A DNA stretch of 64,000 bases from Dyadobacter sp. CY312 (GTDB lineage: Bacteria; Bacteroidota; Bacteroidia; Cytophagales; Spirosomataceae). The notes below the pieces were generated by a model. The model did not search any database. It worked only from the letters and a program-made list of their open reading frames with translations, and was not told where the DNA came from. Positions 18,311 through 27,686 of this stretch are shown piece by piece. The translations under genes and the position numbers were made by a program. The stretch lies in assembly GCF_021390535.1 (NCBI RefSeq), contig NZ_JAJUXG010000017.1, forward strand, positions 62,001 to 126,000, read 5' to 3'. How positions within the stretch are numbered: the first letter of the stretch is position 1; each line of letters begins with the position of its first letter.

Positions 18311-20188
18311 ATGAAAAACATCCTAACCCTTGCTTTTTTCCTAATTGTTTCGTGCGCGTCATTTGCGCAGCAGATATCGGAATCTGTGTCAACGGCAATG
18401 CAATCCATTAAAAAGGATCATCCAAGGCTTTTGCTGCTTAAAGGTGAAGAAAGCCAGATCGTGAAACAGACAAAAAAGTATAAGGAATGGAACAACATCC
18501 ATCAGTCTATCTTGACTGAATGTGATAAACTTTTGCAGGAAATTCCGGTGGATCGTATACAAACAGGAAGGAGATTACTCGGCAAATCGCGCGAATGTTT
18601 GCGACGGGTGTTTCAGCTTAGTTATGCCTATCGGACTACGAAGGAAGATAAATATCTGAAACGTGCGGAAAAAGAATTGCTGGCTGTTTCAGGATTTACA
18701 GATTGGAATCCTTCACATTTTCTTGACGTTGCCGAAATGACCATGGCCGTCGCGATTGGTTACGACTGGCTCCACGATGATCTTTCAGAAGAATCCCGAA
18801 AAATAATTCGTGAAGCCATTCTTAAAAAAGGAATTGAGCCATCTTACGATAAAAAATACAATGGATTTTTAAGGTCGACCAATAACTGGAACCAGGTTTG
18901 CAACGCGGGAATGGTGTTTGGCGTGCTTGCTATTGCCGAGCATGAGCCCGAATTGGCAGCAAAGACGATCAGCCGCGCAGTTGAAAGTCTACCGATATCA
19001 GTCACTCCTGCCTACAAGCCGGATGGTGCCTATCCGGAAGGATATGGTTACTGGGAATACGGGACCAGTTTTAACGTCTTATACATCAGTGCGGTTCAAA
19101 AAGCGCTTGGCACCGATTTCGGACTTTCTCAGTCACCGGGTTTTTTGAAAACGGCAGGTTTTTTACAGCATTTGGTAGGCCCGAACGGTTTGGCTCACAA
19201 TTGGGGTGACAGTGGATTGAAAGACGGTATTAGTCCTGCAATGTTCTGGTTTGCGGACAAAAATAACGACCCAAGCTTGCTGTGGAGTCAAAAGAAACTC
19301 ATGTCTCAAAGCAACGTGAAATACGTAAATAACAGAATTTTACCAGCGTTGCTGATTTGGGGAATGAATGCGGATTTGGACCAGATCAAGGCACCTGAGA
19401 CGAAAATGTGGGTGGGGCAGGGTGACTCGCCGGTGGGCCTCATGCGCACCTCATGGACGGACCCGAACGCCATTTTTGTTGGTGTAAAAGCGGGTTCGCC
19501 TTCGGTGAGCCATGCACACATGGATATAGGCTCGTTTGTAATTGATGCACAGGGGGAGCGGTGGGCAGCCGACTTTGGTATGCAGGATTATAATTCGCTG
19601 GAATCAAAAGGGGTGGACCTCTGGAATCGTTCCCAGAACTCGCAGCGTTGGCAGGTATTCAGGCTCAATAATTTTGCACACAACACGCTCACTTTCGATG
19701 GTCAGCTGCAAAATGTAAAAGGATATGCGAAGATAGATGCCCGGTCTGCCGATCCGTCCAATCCTGCCGTTGTTACAGATATTTCGCAGTTATATGAAAG
19801 TCAGATCGCATCAGCAAAACGAGGCGTTTCTATCCGGAAAGGGAAAAACGTCGTTGTGCGGGACGAAGTAAAAACGCTGGATAAATCTGTTAATATGCGT
19901 TGGAATCTGCTCACGCCTGCCGAAGTGAAAATCGTGGATGGCAAAACAGTTGAACTGACAAAAAACGGAAAGAAAATGTTTTTGATTTTTGAAACAAAAT
20001 CGAAAATTGAGATTAAAACCTGGCCTACAACACCAAGTCATGACTATGACGCTCCGAATCCGGATACACAGTTCGTAGGTTTTGAAGTGACAATTCCGGC
20101 TAATTCCAGCGCAGCTTTTAACGCATATTTTACGCCGGATGGCAAAACCGAAGCCGTAAATGAACTCGCGTCCTGGCAGGTGAAATAG
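18311..20188 (+). CDS. Heparinase II/III-family polysaccharide lyase
   Basis: A secreted lyase of 625 aa with signal peptide ending SFAQ. The N-terminal alpha/alpha-barrel contains NNWNQVCNAGMVFG and a Tyr-rich PEGYGYWEYGTSF. The C-terminal beta-sandwich carries SHAHMDIGSFVID, the HxHxD element of the heparinase II/III domain, then RWAADFG. Such enzymes cleave uronic-acid polysaccharides by beta-elimination, or act on released unsaturated oligosaccharides. The exact PL family cannot be fixed by eye. It is the first of three lyase genes after the sus operon. No clear TAnnTTTG promoter is visible in the 206 bp between the terminator and this gene. Confidence 0.88.
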   Translation: MKNILTLAFFLIVSCASFAQQISESVSTAMQSIKKDHPRLLLLKGEESQIVKQTKKYKEWNNIHQSILTECDKLLQEIPVDRIQTGRRLLGKSRECLRRVFQLSYAYRTTKEDKYLKRAEKELLAVSGFTDWNPSHFLDVAEMTMAVAIGYDWLHDDLSEESRKIIREAILKKGIEPSYDKKYNGFLRSTNNWNQVCNAGMVFGVLAIAEHEPELAAKTISRAVESLPISVTPAYKPDGAYPEGYGYWEYGTSFNVLYISAVQKALGTDFGLSQSPGFLKTAGFLQHLVGPNGLAHNWGDSGLKDGISPAMFWFADKNNDPSLLWSQKKLMSQSNVKYVNNRILPALLIWGMNADLDQIKAPETKMWVGQGDSPVGLMRTSWTDPNAIFVGVKAGSPSVSHAHMDIGSFVIDAQGERWAADFGMQDYNSLESKGVDLWNRSQNSQRWQVFRLNNFAHNTLTFDGQLQNVKGYAKIDARSADPSNPAVVTDISQLYESQIASAKRGVSIRKGKNVVVRDEVKTLDKSVNMRWNLLTPAEVKIVDGKTVELTKNGKKMFLIFETKSKIEIKTWPTTPSHDYDAPNPDTQFVGFEVTIPANSSAAFNAYFTPDGKTEAVNELASWQVK

Positions 20189-20242
20189 GCTGTATGTAAG
20201 GAAAAATCCGTTTACAATTCCAATTATTAAAGCACTTGCCGA

Positions 20243-21340
20243 ATGCGATTCTTTGTAAGTTTTATGCTGATGTCCCTGTATCCGATCATGGGTATTGGTC
20301 AATTTGTTCATCCCGGAATGCTTCATTCAAAGCAGGATTTAGCTTTTGTAAAAGCGAGAATTAGTTCAGGTGCAGAACCGTGGAAGTCGTCGTGGGTAAA
20401 TCTTAAAACATCGCCCACTGCACAGCTCACCTGGACTGCCAAACCGGTAAAAGTGATTGAGGTAGGGTTTTACAGCAAACCTGATATTGGCGGAACCGAT
20501 TTCAGGAATGATGGTTTGGCGGCCTATTCCTGTGCACTCAGATACGCACTGGGCGGAGACAAAGCCTACGCCGAAAAAGCGATTGAAATTATAAATGCCT
20601 GGTCGTATACACTGGATTCGGTGACTAATGGTAATAAAAAGTTGCTTGTAGGTATGGTTGGTATTAAATTTCTGAATGCAGCCGAAATCTTGAAACATCA
20701 ATACACAGGATGGAAAAAACAGGATCAGGAAGCATTTAAGAAAATGGTAATGAATGTATGGTTTCCGTTATTGAAGGATTTTATGCCGGGCTATAATGGA
20801 AACTGGGATGCGGCCATTGCGCAAACGGTCATTGGTATTGGCGTGTTCATGGATCGGAGAGATATTTTTGACCTTGCCTGTAATCAGATTTTGAAGGGTG
20901 AGTCCAACGGAGCTATCAATCACTATTTTAATGAATGGGGACAATGCCAGGAAAGCGGGCGCGATCAGGGACATACGCAAATGGGACTGGGTTTTCTAAG
21001 CATAGTTTGTGAAATAGCCTGGAAACAGAAAAAGGATCTGTATTCGGCATATGAAAACAGATTGGCGTTGGGATATGAATACACAGCCAGATACATGCTT
21101 GGAGAAGACGTAAAGTATGTAAGGTATAAGACTTTTCAGGGAAAGACCGTTTTCGGTGATTCCATTTCGGCAATAGGTCGGGGCAAATTTTCGCCTATCT
21201 ATGAAAGGGCCTATCATCATTACCACAATCGTTTGAAACTACCCATGCCATTTACAAAAAGAGCGCTCGACAAAACCCGTCCGGAAGAAGAAAGCACCGG
21301 CTACCTGCCCTGGGCAACACTGATGACGACTGCGTTTTAA
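20243..21340 (+). CDS. Alginate-lyase-fold polysaccharide lyase (PL38-like)
   Basis: A 365-aa protein with an N-terminal signal peptide ending near MGIGQ. An alpha/alpha-toroid alginate-lyase domain starts at FVHPGMLHSKQDLAFVKARI. Conserved blocks are the NGNWDAAIAQTVIGIGVF helix and ESGRDQGHTQMGLG, which hold the likely catalytic and binding Asn, Arg and His. The pattern fits PL38-type enzymes, known from glucuronan or mannuronan cleavage, and the related PF05426 family. It lies 54 bp downstream of the heparinase-like gene, so probably in the same transcript. Substrate is inferred only as a beta-linked uronan. Confidence 0.8.
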   Translation: MRFFVSFMLMSLYPIMGIGQFVHPGMLHSKQDLAFVKARISSGAEPWKSSWVNLKTSPTAQLTWTAKPVKVIEVGFYSKPDIGGTDFRNDGLAAYSCALRYALGGDKAYAEKAIEIINAWSYTLDSVTNGNKKLLVGMVGIKFLNAAEILKHQYTGWKKQDQEAFKKMVMNVWFPLLKDFMPGYNGNWDAAIAQTVIGIGVFMDRRDIFDLACNQILKGESNGAINHYFNEWGQCQESGRDQGHTQMGLGFLSIVCEIAWKQKKDLYSAYENRLALGYEYTARYMLGEDVKYVRYKTFQGKTVFGDSISAIGRGKFSPIYERAYHHYHNRLKLPMPFTKRALDKTRPEEESTGYLPWATLMTTAF

Positions 21341-21475
21341 ACCTGATTCCTTGATGAAAACATATGTAATTTACACGCTGTTCATCCTTTTAATATGATG
21401 TTCATCATTTCGCATGGACATTCCCGACATTGATGTCCGTACAACTTTTACCTTTTAAATAATACCATTGCCACC

Positions 21476-23680
21476 ATGAAAACGATACTTATCCTGCTGT
21501 TGCTCTGTTGTTTTCAGGCGTCCGGACAAATCATTCGCAAACCTGGTGAAAACTACTCCATTCCTGTAATGCCCGGAACCGGCCAGCCTGACTCGGATCT
21601 TGAAACGATTCGCAACAGGGTTATTGCAGATTTGCTGGCTCCCGCAGTTGATCCGGAAGAGATAACCCGACTGATCAGGACACAGCAGAAGGACGGAACC
21701 TGGCCTGAGATCAATTACAAGGATGTGTCACGAACAGGATTTCAGCACAGCCGGCATTTGAATAACATGCTTGTTCTGGGAAGAGCTTTCAAAAAGGAAG
21801 GTACTTCATTTCAGGGAGATCCAGCTGTCAGGAATGCCGTATCTACGGCGCTGGATTATTGGATAACCAACGATTTTATATGTGAAAACTGGTGGTGGAA
21901 TGAGATGGGAACACCTCATCTGATGGTAAACATTTTGCTTGTCATGGATTCGGATCTTAGTAGCAGACAAAAAACCGAGGGTGTTCGTATCGCAGGCAGG
22001 GCCAACCTGGAAGCGTCGGGAGCGCGGCCCGGGGGTGATCTGATCCAAATTGCAGGCATGCTGGGCAAACAGGCCCTTTTTCAGCGTAATCCGGAGGTTT
22101 TGTCCAAAGTTGTACTGGTAATGGCTTCGGAAATTAAAATATCGGGGGGCAGGGGATTAAAGCCGGATCTCAGTTTTCATCATCGCACAGATAACGTCAT
22201 TTCAACCCTGGCATATGGTACCGGTTATGCGGCGTCGTTCGCTTACTGGGCTGTAAAAATTGCAGGTACAAAATACACACTGCCCGAACCTGCATTACAC
22301 CTGCTGGTCGATTATTATCTGGACGGAATTTGCCAGTCGCTGGTTCACGGAAAGTATCCTGATCCCGGTGCAGAAAACCGCGGCATTACAAGAAAAGAGG
22401 CTTTGAAGGAAGTAAGTGCTGATCTGCCAGAAAATTTATTAGCAGCCACATCGTACCGCAAAGCCGAGCTGGAAAATATTGTGAGAATCAGGAAAGGTGA
22501 AACTGCTTCCAATCTCACAAGAGACTACTATTTCTGGCATTCGCACTACTACACGCACCAACGTCCGGATTATTATACTTCTGTGCGCATGCACAGCAAC
22601 CGCGCCAGCAATATGGAGCAGCCACACAATGAGGAAGGCTTAAAAAACCATCACTATGGGGACGGGAGTAATTTTATTTCACGAACCGGGCAAGAATACG
22701 AGCAGATTTTTCCTGTGTGGGACTGGCAAAAAATACCCGGGACAACCGTAGTGCAAAAGCCGGAGGTTGCGCATTGGAAACACCTTGCCCGGCAAGGCAG
22801 GAAAGACTTTACCGGTGGCGTTACCGACCAGCGATATGGTGCAGCTGCATTTGACTTCGAGAGCGTGCACGATCCTTTAAGTGCTAAAAAGGCGTGGTTC
22901 TTTTTTGATAAAGAAGTTGTAAGTCTGGGTGCAGGAATTCGCTCCACAGCGGATTATCCCGTTGCTACAACATTGAACCAATGTCTGTTAAAGAGTAAAG
23001 TGGTGGTGAAATCAGAGGGCAGAAAACAGGAACTTGAAGCTGGTAAACACGATCTTGGTCAGGTGAACTGGGTAATTCATGATGAAGTAGGATATGTATT
23101 CCTGAACCCCACGGAGCTTAAACTGAGTAATCAGATTCAAGCAGGGAATTGGCGAATGATCAATCATCAGGCCTGGGCCACAGAAGAGATCGTCGAAAAG
23201 CAGGTATTTACACTTTGGTTGGATCATGGGGTAAAACCCCAAAATGAAACATATCAGTACGTGGTTGTGCCGGGAATAAATGAGACGGATTTGGAAATGT
23301 ATGCCCAGAGCAAGCCTGTAAATGTCATTTCTAATACCACTGACCTGCAGGCTGTGGAACATGCCGGACTTGGGATTGCGCAGGCGGTGCTGTACAAGCC
23401 GGGAAAGGTTCAGTTCAGTAACGGGCTGATCGTTTCCGCTGATAATCCATGTCTTATTATGCTAAGCAGAAGTGGCGATAAAATCAAAAGCATTACGGTA
23501 TCGGACCCTACGGGAAAATTGAAGAAGTTGAAAATTGAAGTCAATTCAAAACTTGCTGGAACAGGAGCCCATTGGCAGACAACTTATGACAGTTCCCTGC
23601 AAATCAGTACGATCAGTTTCAGTTTACCAGAAGAAGGCATGGCGGGCAAGAGCATCACCGCAGATGTGGTAAATGACTAA
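21476..23680 (+). CDS. Polysaccharide lyase family 8-like enzyme
   Basis: A 734-aa secreted lyase with signal peptide MKTILILLLLCCFQASG. The N-terminal helical domain has NWWWNEMGTP. The catalytic block is LSFHHRTDN (His235/His236) and AYGTGYA (Tyr247), followed by the arginine/asparagine block VRMHSNRASNMEQPHNEEG and GDG. The central and C-terminal beta domains complete the PL8 architecture of chondroitin AC, hyaluronate and xanthan lyases. The typical PL8 Gln-His is here His-His, a small variation. It ends the lyase set of the locus. With the other two lyases it suggests a glycan rich in beta-1,4-linked uronic acid. Confidence 0.88.
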   Translation: MKTILILLLLCCFQASGQIIRKPGENYSIPVMPGTGQPDSDLETIRNRVIADLLAPAVDPEEITRLIRTQQKDGTWPEINYKDVSRTGFQHSRHLNNMLVLGRAFKKEGTSFQGDPAVRNAVSTALDYWITNDFICENWWWNEMGTPHLMVNILLVMDSDLSSRQKTEGVRIAGRANLEASGARPGGDLIQIAGMLGKQALFQRNPEVLSKVVLVMASEIKISGGRGLKPDLSFHHRTDNVISTLAYGTGYAASFAYWAVKIAGTKYTLPEPALHLLVDYYLDGICQSLVHGKYPDPGAENRGITRKEALKEVSADLPENLLAATSYRKAELENIVRIRKGETASNLTRDYYFWHSHYYTHQRPDYYTSVRMHSNRASNMEQPHNEEGLKNHHYGDGSNFISRTGQEYEQIFPVWDWQKIPGTTVVQKPEVAHWKHLARQGRKDFTGGVTDQRYGAAAFDFESVHDPLSAKKAWFFFDKEVVSLGAGIRSTADYPVATTLNQCLLKSKVVVKSEGRKQELEAGKHDLGQVNWVIHDEVGYVFLNPTELKLSNQIQAGNWRMINHQAWATEEIVEKQVFTLWLDHGVKPQNETYQYVVVPGINETDLEMYAQSKPVNVISNTTDLQAVEHAGLGIAQAVLYKPGKVQFSNGLIVSADNPCLIMLSRSGDKIKSITVSDPTGKLKKLKIEVNSKLAGTGAHWQTTYDSSLQISTISFSLPEEGMAGKSITADVVND

Positions 23681-23934
23681 GTCAGAAATCATTCTCGGTA
23701 TTTTAACAGGCAAGTCGCCCGTTTCGGTCGAAAATCCCACTATTTTCGTAATCATGCAGAATAACACAGTACGGCGTGTAGCCAGTAGTCTGTTGCTTGT
23801 TCAGCTGTTAGGAACAATTTTTGTATACTTAGAGGTTACATTCCAAACATTTTATGTTGAAGTGTTAAAGCCATAACATTACATTTGCAACCAAATACAT
23901 TTAGACCTGAATATTAAGCTGGTCCAAACTGACT

Positions 23935-24540
23935 GTGAAAACAAAAGACGAGATACTTAGAGAAAAGATATTGCTTGGCGCCGACAAGCTCTTTCAGAAA
24001 TATGGTTTGTCGAAGACTACCATGGAAGACATTGCCCGTGAAGCCGGAAAGGGGAAAAGTACGCTTTATTATTACTTCAAAAGCAAAGAGGAAATATTTG
24101 ACGCGATCGTACAGCAGGAAAAAGGAAGGCTTTTCAACCAAATACAGGAAGAGATATCAAAGGTGCCAACGGCAGTTGAGAAGCTAAGAACTTTTGTTAC
24201 AATTCGTTTTCTGAGGTTAAAGGATATTTCCAACCTTTACAACGTCATGATAGAGGAAGTAAGGGACGTGCTCAATCAACAGCCTGGCGATTTTGCCTGC
24301 CCATATCGCAAGCAGTACGATCAGAAAGAAGCCAATATTGTGAAGAGTATATTGCAGTATGGCATTGTAACCGGTGAATTCAGGGTATTTTCTGAAAGTG
24401 ATCTGGATATGATGGTTTTCGTTTTTATGAGTGCTCAGCACGGTTTGGAACTGGATCTGATCATATACGACAAACTTGACGAATTACTCACCCGACTGAA
24501 TTTCCTGCATGAAATTATGCTTAGCGGGATAAAAAAATAA
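23935..24540 (+). CDS. TetR/AcrR-family transcriptional regulator
   Basis: A 201-aa dimeric repressor-type protein from GTG 23935. The N-terminal helix-turn-helix is typical: ILLGADKLFQKYGLSKTTMEDIAREAGKGKSTLYYYFKSKEEIFDAIV. The C-terminal domain (about 60-201) is the ligand-binding part and not informative. It is monocistronic: a strong terminator follows, and 254 bp of non-coding sequence precede it. Its target is unknown; neither neighbour is a pump or an obvious detoxification gene. Confidence 0.92.
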   Translation: MKTKDEILREKILLGADKLFQKYGLSKTTMEDIAREAGKGKSTLYYYFKSKEEIFDAIVQQEKGRLFNQIQEEISKVPTAVEKLRTFVTIRFLRLKDISNLYNVMIEEVRDVLNQQPGDFACPYRKQYDQKEANIVKSILQYGIVTGEFRVFSESDLDMMVFVFMSAQHGLELDLIIYDKLDELLTRLNFLHEIMLSGIKK

Positions 24541-24556
24541 TTTCTGATTGCACTAC

Positions 24557-24592
24557 AAAAAGCAGGCGGTCTTCATTGGCTGCCTGCTTTTT
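24557..24592 (+). terminator. Strong terminator after the TetR gene
   Basis: A perfect 11-bp stem (AAAAAGCAGGC / GCCTGCTTTTT) with a 14-nt loop ends in a T run, 16 bp after the TetR stop. The rest of the gap up to 24929 holds no supported gene; a 77-aa frame at 24548 overlaps this hairpin and is rejected. A TAATTTTG box at 24879-24886 may serve the next gene. Confidence 0.85.
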
Positions 24593-24878
24593 CCATTGGA
24601 AAGTAAATTAAGATCTTTTATTTGGGTAAAATTTTTTAATCCTGTTCGATCTGGATTACCGTGTGATGTAGATCATCGCGCTTACGCGTATTCACAGGGT
24701 TTCGAGCAGATGTGTTTCTTTGGTTCGGGGAAAAACTTAGGCAAAAAGTCTCAAATAGAAGATAGTTTTATCCTTTATTGATCTTCGTTGCTGCTTTTCT
24801 GGCGGATCAACAATTTTTGCCCGTTTTAAGAATAAACTCCATCTCAATTCAGTTAAAATAGAGCAGGAGAAAAATATA

Positions 24879-24886
24879 TAATTTTG
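24879..24886 (+). promoter_or_regulatory. Candidate -7 box for the DUF3078 gene
   Basis: TAATTTTG matches TAnnTTTG and lies 43 bp upstream of the start codon, a normal leader length. No clear -33 TTTG is seen at 19-21 bp, so confidence is limited. Confidence 0.35.
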
Positions 24887-24929
24887 CAGTTTATCAATTC
24901 CAATTACCCCGATCAGTGATTTTTTTGTA

Positions 24930-25901
24930 ATGTGCAGTTTTTCAACGTTTTGGTTAAAATTTCTTAAAAAAGTATCATTCTTTGCTGTTGTAAGTCTTTT
25001 TCAGAATGACACACCTGTTTATTCTCAAAATTTGCACGACGTCAGTAAGATCATCGATTTCTCAAACAGTTTGAACGCTGCCCGCCTGAAAGTCCCGGGC
25101 GATACAAGCTGGCATAAGGTTGAACTAGGTGCGAATTTTAACCAGGGATCGTTTAGTGGAAACTGGACCGGCGGAGGAGTGAGTTCTGTTGGGATAGGTA
25201 CTTTTTTTAATGCGCTTTTCGAGAATAAGGTTGGAAAAAATGCCTGGCGAACAGATTTTCAGTCTCAGTTTGGTTTTTTGAAAAACAGTGGACAGCAGAA
25301 CAGAAAGAACCAGGACCGTATTTTTTTTGACACCAAATACACCAGAGAGATTGACAAGAAGTGGACGCTGTTTGCCAACATCAATTTCCAGTCACAGTTT
25401 TCGGCAGGATATGATTACGATCTGATTATTGATTCTGTAAAAGTTAAAAAGAAGGTGTCCGGTTTTTTGACTCCGGCCTATTTCACACAGTCAATCGGAT
25501 TTGAATATAAACCTGATCCATATTTCTTTGTCAATTTTGCGCCAGGCGCATTCAGGCAAACCATTGTCTGGGATAAAAATGTTTATCCTTTCACACCTGA
25601 CCAAAAGAACTACGGCGTTCCGATCAACGACCGGATCAGATATGAACTTGCTCTGATGCAGGTTGTAGCTAATTACAACCGCGATATAACGAAACAGATG
25701 AATTTGAAATTCAGGTATCAGCTCTATTCAAGCATTCTTGATCCGTCCAACATCGACAACCGGCTTGATGCCTCTTTAACAGCGAAAGTAAACAAGTTCA
25801 TCAATGTCAATCTCAGTGCTATCATGGCTTATGACGACGATCAGAGCAGTCGTGTTCAGCTTGCACAGGGTTTAAATGTAGGATTTCTGTATTCATTTTA
25901 G
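24930..25901 (+). CDS. DUF3078 outer-membrane beta-barrel protein
   Basis: A 323-aa protein with an N-terminal signal region ending near VYSQ. The rest is amphipathic beta-strand sequence with aromatic girdles (WHKVELGANFNQGSFSGNWTGGG, WTLFANINFQSQFSAGYDYD, FFVNFAPGAFRQTIVWDKN) and a C-terminal Phe (GFLYSF), as in outer-membrane barrels. GNWTGGG and the overall layout match DUF3078 proteins of Bacteroidota. The function of that family is unknown. It stands alone between the TetR terminator and the serine hydrolase gene. Confidence 0.85.
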   Translation: MCSFSTFWLKFLKKVSFFAVVSLFQNDTPVYSQNLHDVSKIIDFSNSLNAARLKVPGDTSWHKVELGANFNQGSFSGNWTGGGVSSVGIGTFFNALFENKVGKNAWRTDFQSQFGFLKNSGQQNRKNQDRIFFDTKYTREIDKKWTLFANINFQSQFSAGYDYDLIIDSVKVKKKVSGFLTPAYFTQSIGFEYKPDPYFFVNFAPGAFRQTIVWDKNVYPFTPDQKNYGVPINDRIRYELALMQVVANYNRDITKQMNLKFRYQLYSSILDPSNIDNRLDASLTAKVNKFINVNLSAIMAYDDDQSSRVQLAQGLNVGFLYSF

Positions 25902-25983
25902 AACGGTAGCGAGTGCGGGTTTTTGTAGTAGTAAAAATTCTAACCATGTTAGATAATGCGTTTCAGGCAAATGGAGCAAGGTC

Positions 25984-27549
25984 ATGATTGAAAAAATAGC
26001 TACGAAGTACTTATCCGTAATCGGTCTGATATGGTTTATTTCCACCGTACAGATTGGATGTAGAAAGGATGACGAACCATCCCCTGCAACGCTCAGGGAT
26101 TCCACAGCGGTTCATGATATTTTGGATAATGGCGCGCTGGCAACCACATCGGTTTCGGATCCCATACCGGGTACTGTGCTTCGTTACGGGCATGTCTGGG
26201 TCAAAAGCTCAGAAAGTGCAGGTGCGCCAACTACATCGGATTCAAAAAATGTGATTTCGGGCGCTTTACCAGCCACATTAAACTTTACCGGTCGGATTTT
26301 CGGATTGACAGTCAATACAGAATACAAGCTTCGGGCATTTGTAGAAACCAATAACGGCTTGATTTATGGAGAGTTAAAAACTTTTACAACCGCTCCCGAC
26401 TACGTCGCGAGACTGGTACGAAATCTCAATGACTCGCTTAAAAACAAAGGTTTTGGGTACAGCTTTGTTGTAACCAGAAATAACGAAATTGTGGGAGAGG
26501 GGTTTGGCGGACATCAGGCACGTGATATTGAGGAAGGCGGGGAGCGGTTTGTTACGGTTGATACAAAAATGCAGATCGCGAGCATGACCAAGACATTGAC
26601 AGCGGCTGCTTTTCTGAAACTCGCTTCTGAAAAGGGTATTAAAACAACTGACAAAATATTGCCCTATTTGCCGAAAAACTGGACTGTCGGGCCAAATATC
26701 GACCAGATTTCGTTTCGCGATCTTTTGCTCCACCAGAGCGGCATCACTGGTTTTAATGATATTTGTCAGAACGGAGCAGTGGGTGAAAACGGATGGTACG
26801 GTCTCCAATTATTGATTGAAAAAGGAATACGGCTGGAAAACCGTGGACGGCAGTGTTATCAGAATGCCAATTATGGTCTGTTTCGCGTGCTTATTCCTGC
26901 TATGCTTGGATTCCAGTTTTCCGATGATAATTACGCCGACGACCACGGAACAAGGCAATCTTATGAGAAATATTTGAAGGAAGAAATTCTGGGCAAACTT
27001 GGCGTGTCATCTTCGGGGATATTGGTCAACTCGGCCACCAGTCCCACATTTGGTTATGATTTCCCCTATTCACAAGGTACAAAAGGATTTGATCCGGGAG
27101 ATTTTAGAAATGCTGCGGGAGGATATGGAGTTTATCTGTCTGCCCGGGAAGCGGCAAAGGTTTATTCAGGTTTGTTTTCAACCACCGATGCTTCCATATT
27201 ATCGGCTGCCTTAAAAGATTCTATAATTACCCGCGGTATGGGCAGTTACAGCAGCGTCACACCGCAAGGCAAGTTTAGTTATCACGATGGTTGGTGGCAA
27301 TCCGGTTTAAGCACCGGGAAAGCCAAAGGTTTCAGAAGTCTATGGATGAAATGCCCCGACGATATTACAGTGGTTATTTTTACAAATGCGCTACGCCATG
27401 GAGACGGTCTTTTCCCAATTCGCTCCGATTTCTATTCTGATATTACATCCTACGTTCTATGGGCTTTTTCGGACATAAGAACATCAGAAAACGGCAGAAG
27501 TCAGGCAGTCAACTTCCACCAATATTTGCAGGATCCACAGCCTCACTGA
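25984..27549 (+). CDS. Serine hydrolase of the beta-lactamase class C family, lipoprotein
   Basis: A 521-aa envelope protein with lipoprotein signal ending VQIGC (Cys26). Residues about 45-140 form a fibronectin-like module (VNTEYKLRAFVETNNGLIYGE). The hydrolase domain has all three active-site elements: SMTK (Ser200, Lys203), YQN (Tyr292) and HDG (434-436) in place of KTG. Such proteins act as D-amino-acid peptidases, esterases or penicillin-binding-like enzymes; true beta-lactamase activity is not implied. The gene begins 82 bp after DUF3078 in the same direction. The domain call is secure and the substrate unknown. Confidence 0.9.
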   Translation: MIEKIATKYLSVIGLIWFISTVQIGCRKDDEPSPATLRDSTAVHDILDNGALATTSVSDPIPGTVLRYGHVWVKSSESAGAPTTSDSKNVISGALPATLNFTGRIFGLTVNTEYKLRAFVETNNGLIYGELKTFTTAPDYVARLVRNLNDSLKNKGFGYSFVVTRNNEIVGEGFGGHQARDIEEGGERFVTVDTKMQIASMTKTLTAAAFLKLASEKGIKTTDKILPYLPKNWTVGPNIDQISFRDLLLHQSGITGFNDICQNGAVGENGWYGLQLLIEKGIRLENRGRQCYQNANYGLFRVLIPAMLGFQFSDDNYADDHGTRQSYEKYLKEEILGKLGVSSSGILVNSATSPTFGYDFPYSQGTKGFDPGDFRNAAGGYGVYLSAREAAKVYSGLFSTTDASILSAALKDSIITRGMGSYSSVTPQGKFSYHDGWWQSGLSTGKAKGFRSLWMKCPDDITVVIFTNALRHGDGLFPIRSDFYSDITSYVLWAFSDIRTSENGRSQAVNFHQYLQDPQPH

Positions 27550-27633
27550 TCGCATAACAAAAGACACTTCATAAATAAACCTATTGTCGCTGATTGGGTA
27601 AGCTAAGAGCTAACAGCCAACAGCTCAAAAAAA

Positions 27634-27661
27634 ACGGGTACCCGCCAAAGCAAGTACCCGT
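27634..27661 (-). terminator. Terminator between convergent genes
   Basis: ACGGGTAC and GTACCCGT form an 8-bp perfect stem with a 12-nt loop. On the minus strand it is followed by eight T residues, so it chiefly ends the susC-susD transcript at 27687-32922. Confidence 0.8.
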
Positions 27662-27686
27662 CTCTTATGTAACAATCTCCTATGAA

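Noticed and set aside
21416..21438. GGACAT...ATGTCC inverted repeat before the PL8 gene
   Set aside because: Six-base arms with an 11-base spacer are expected by chance at this length; no matching copy before the other lyase genes.
23673..23876. 67-aa frame after the PL8 gene
   Set aside because: It overlaps the end of the lyase gene by 8 bp, has no recognisable feature and runs through a likely regulatory gap.
24548..24781. 77-aa frame after the TetR gene
   Set aside because: It reads straight through the strong terminator hairpin and has no coding-like composition.
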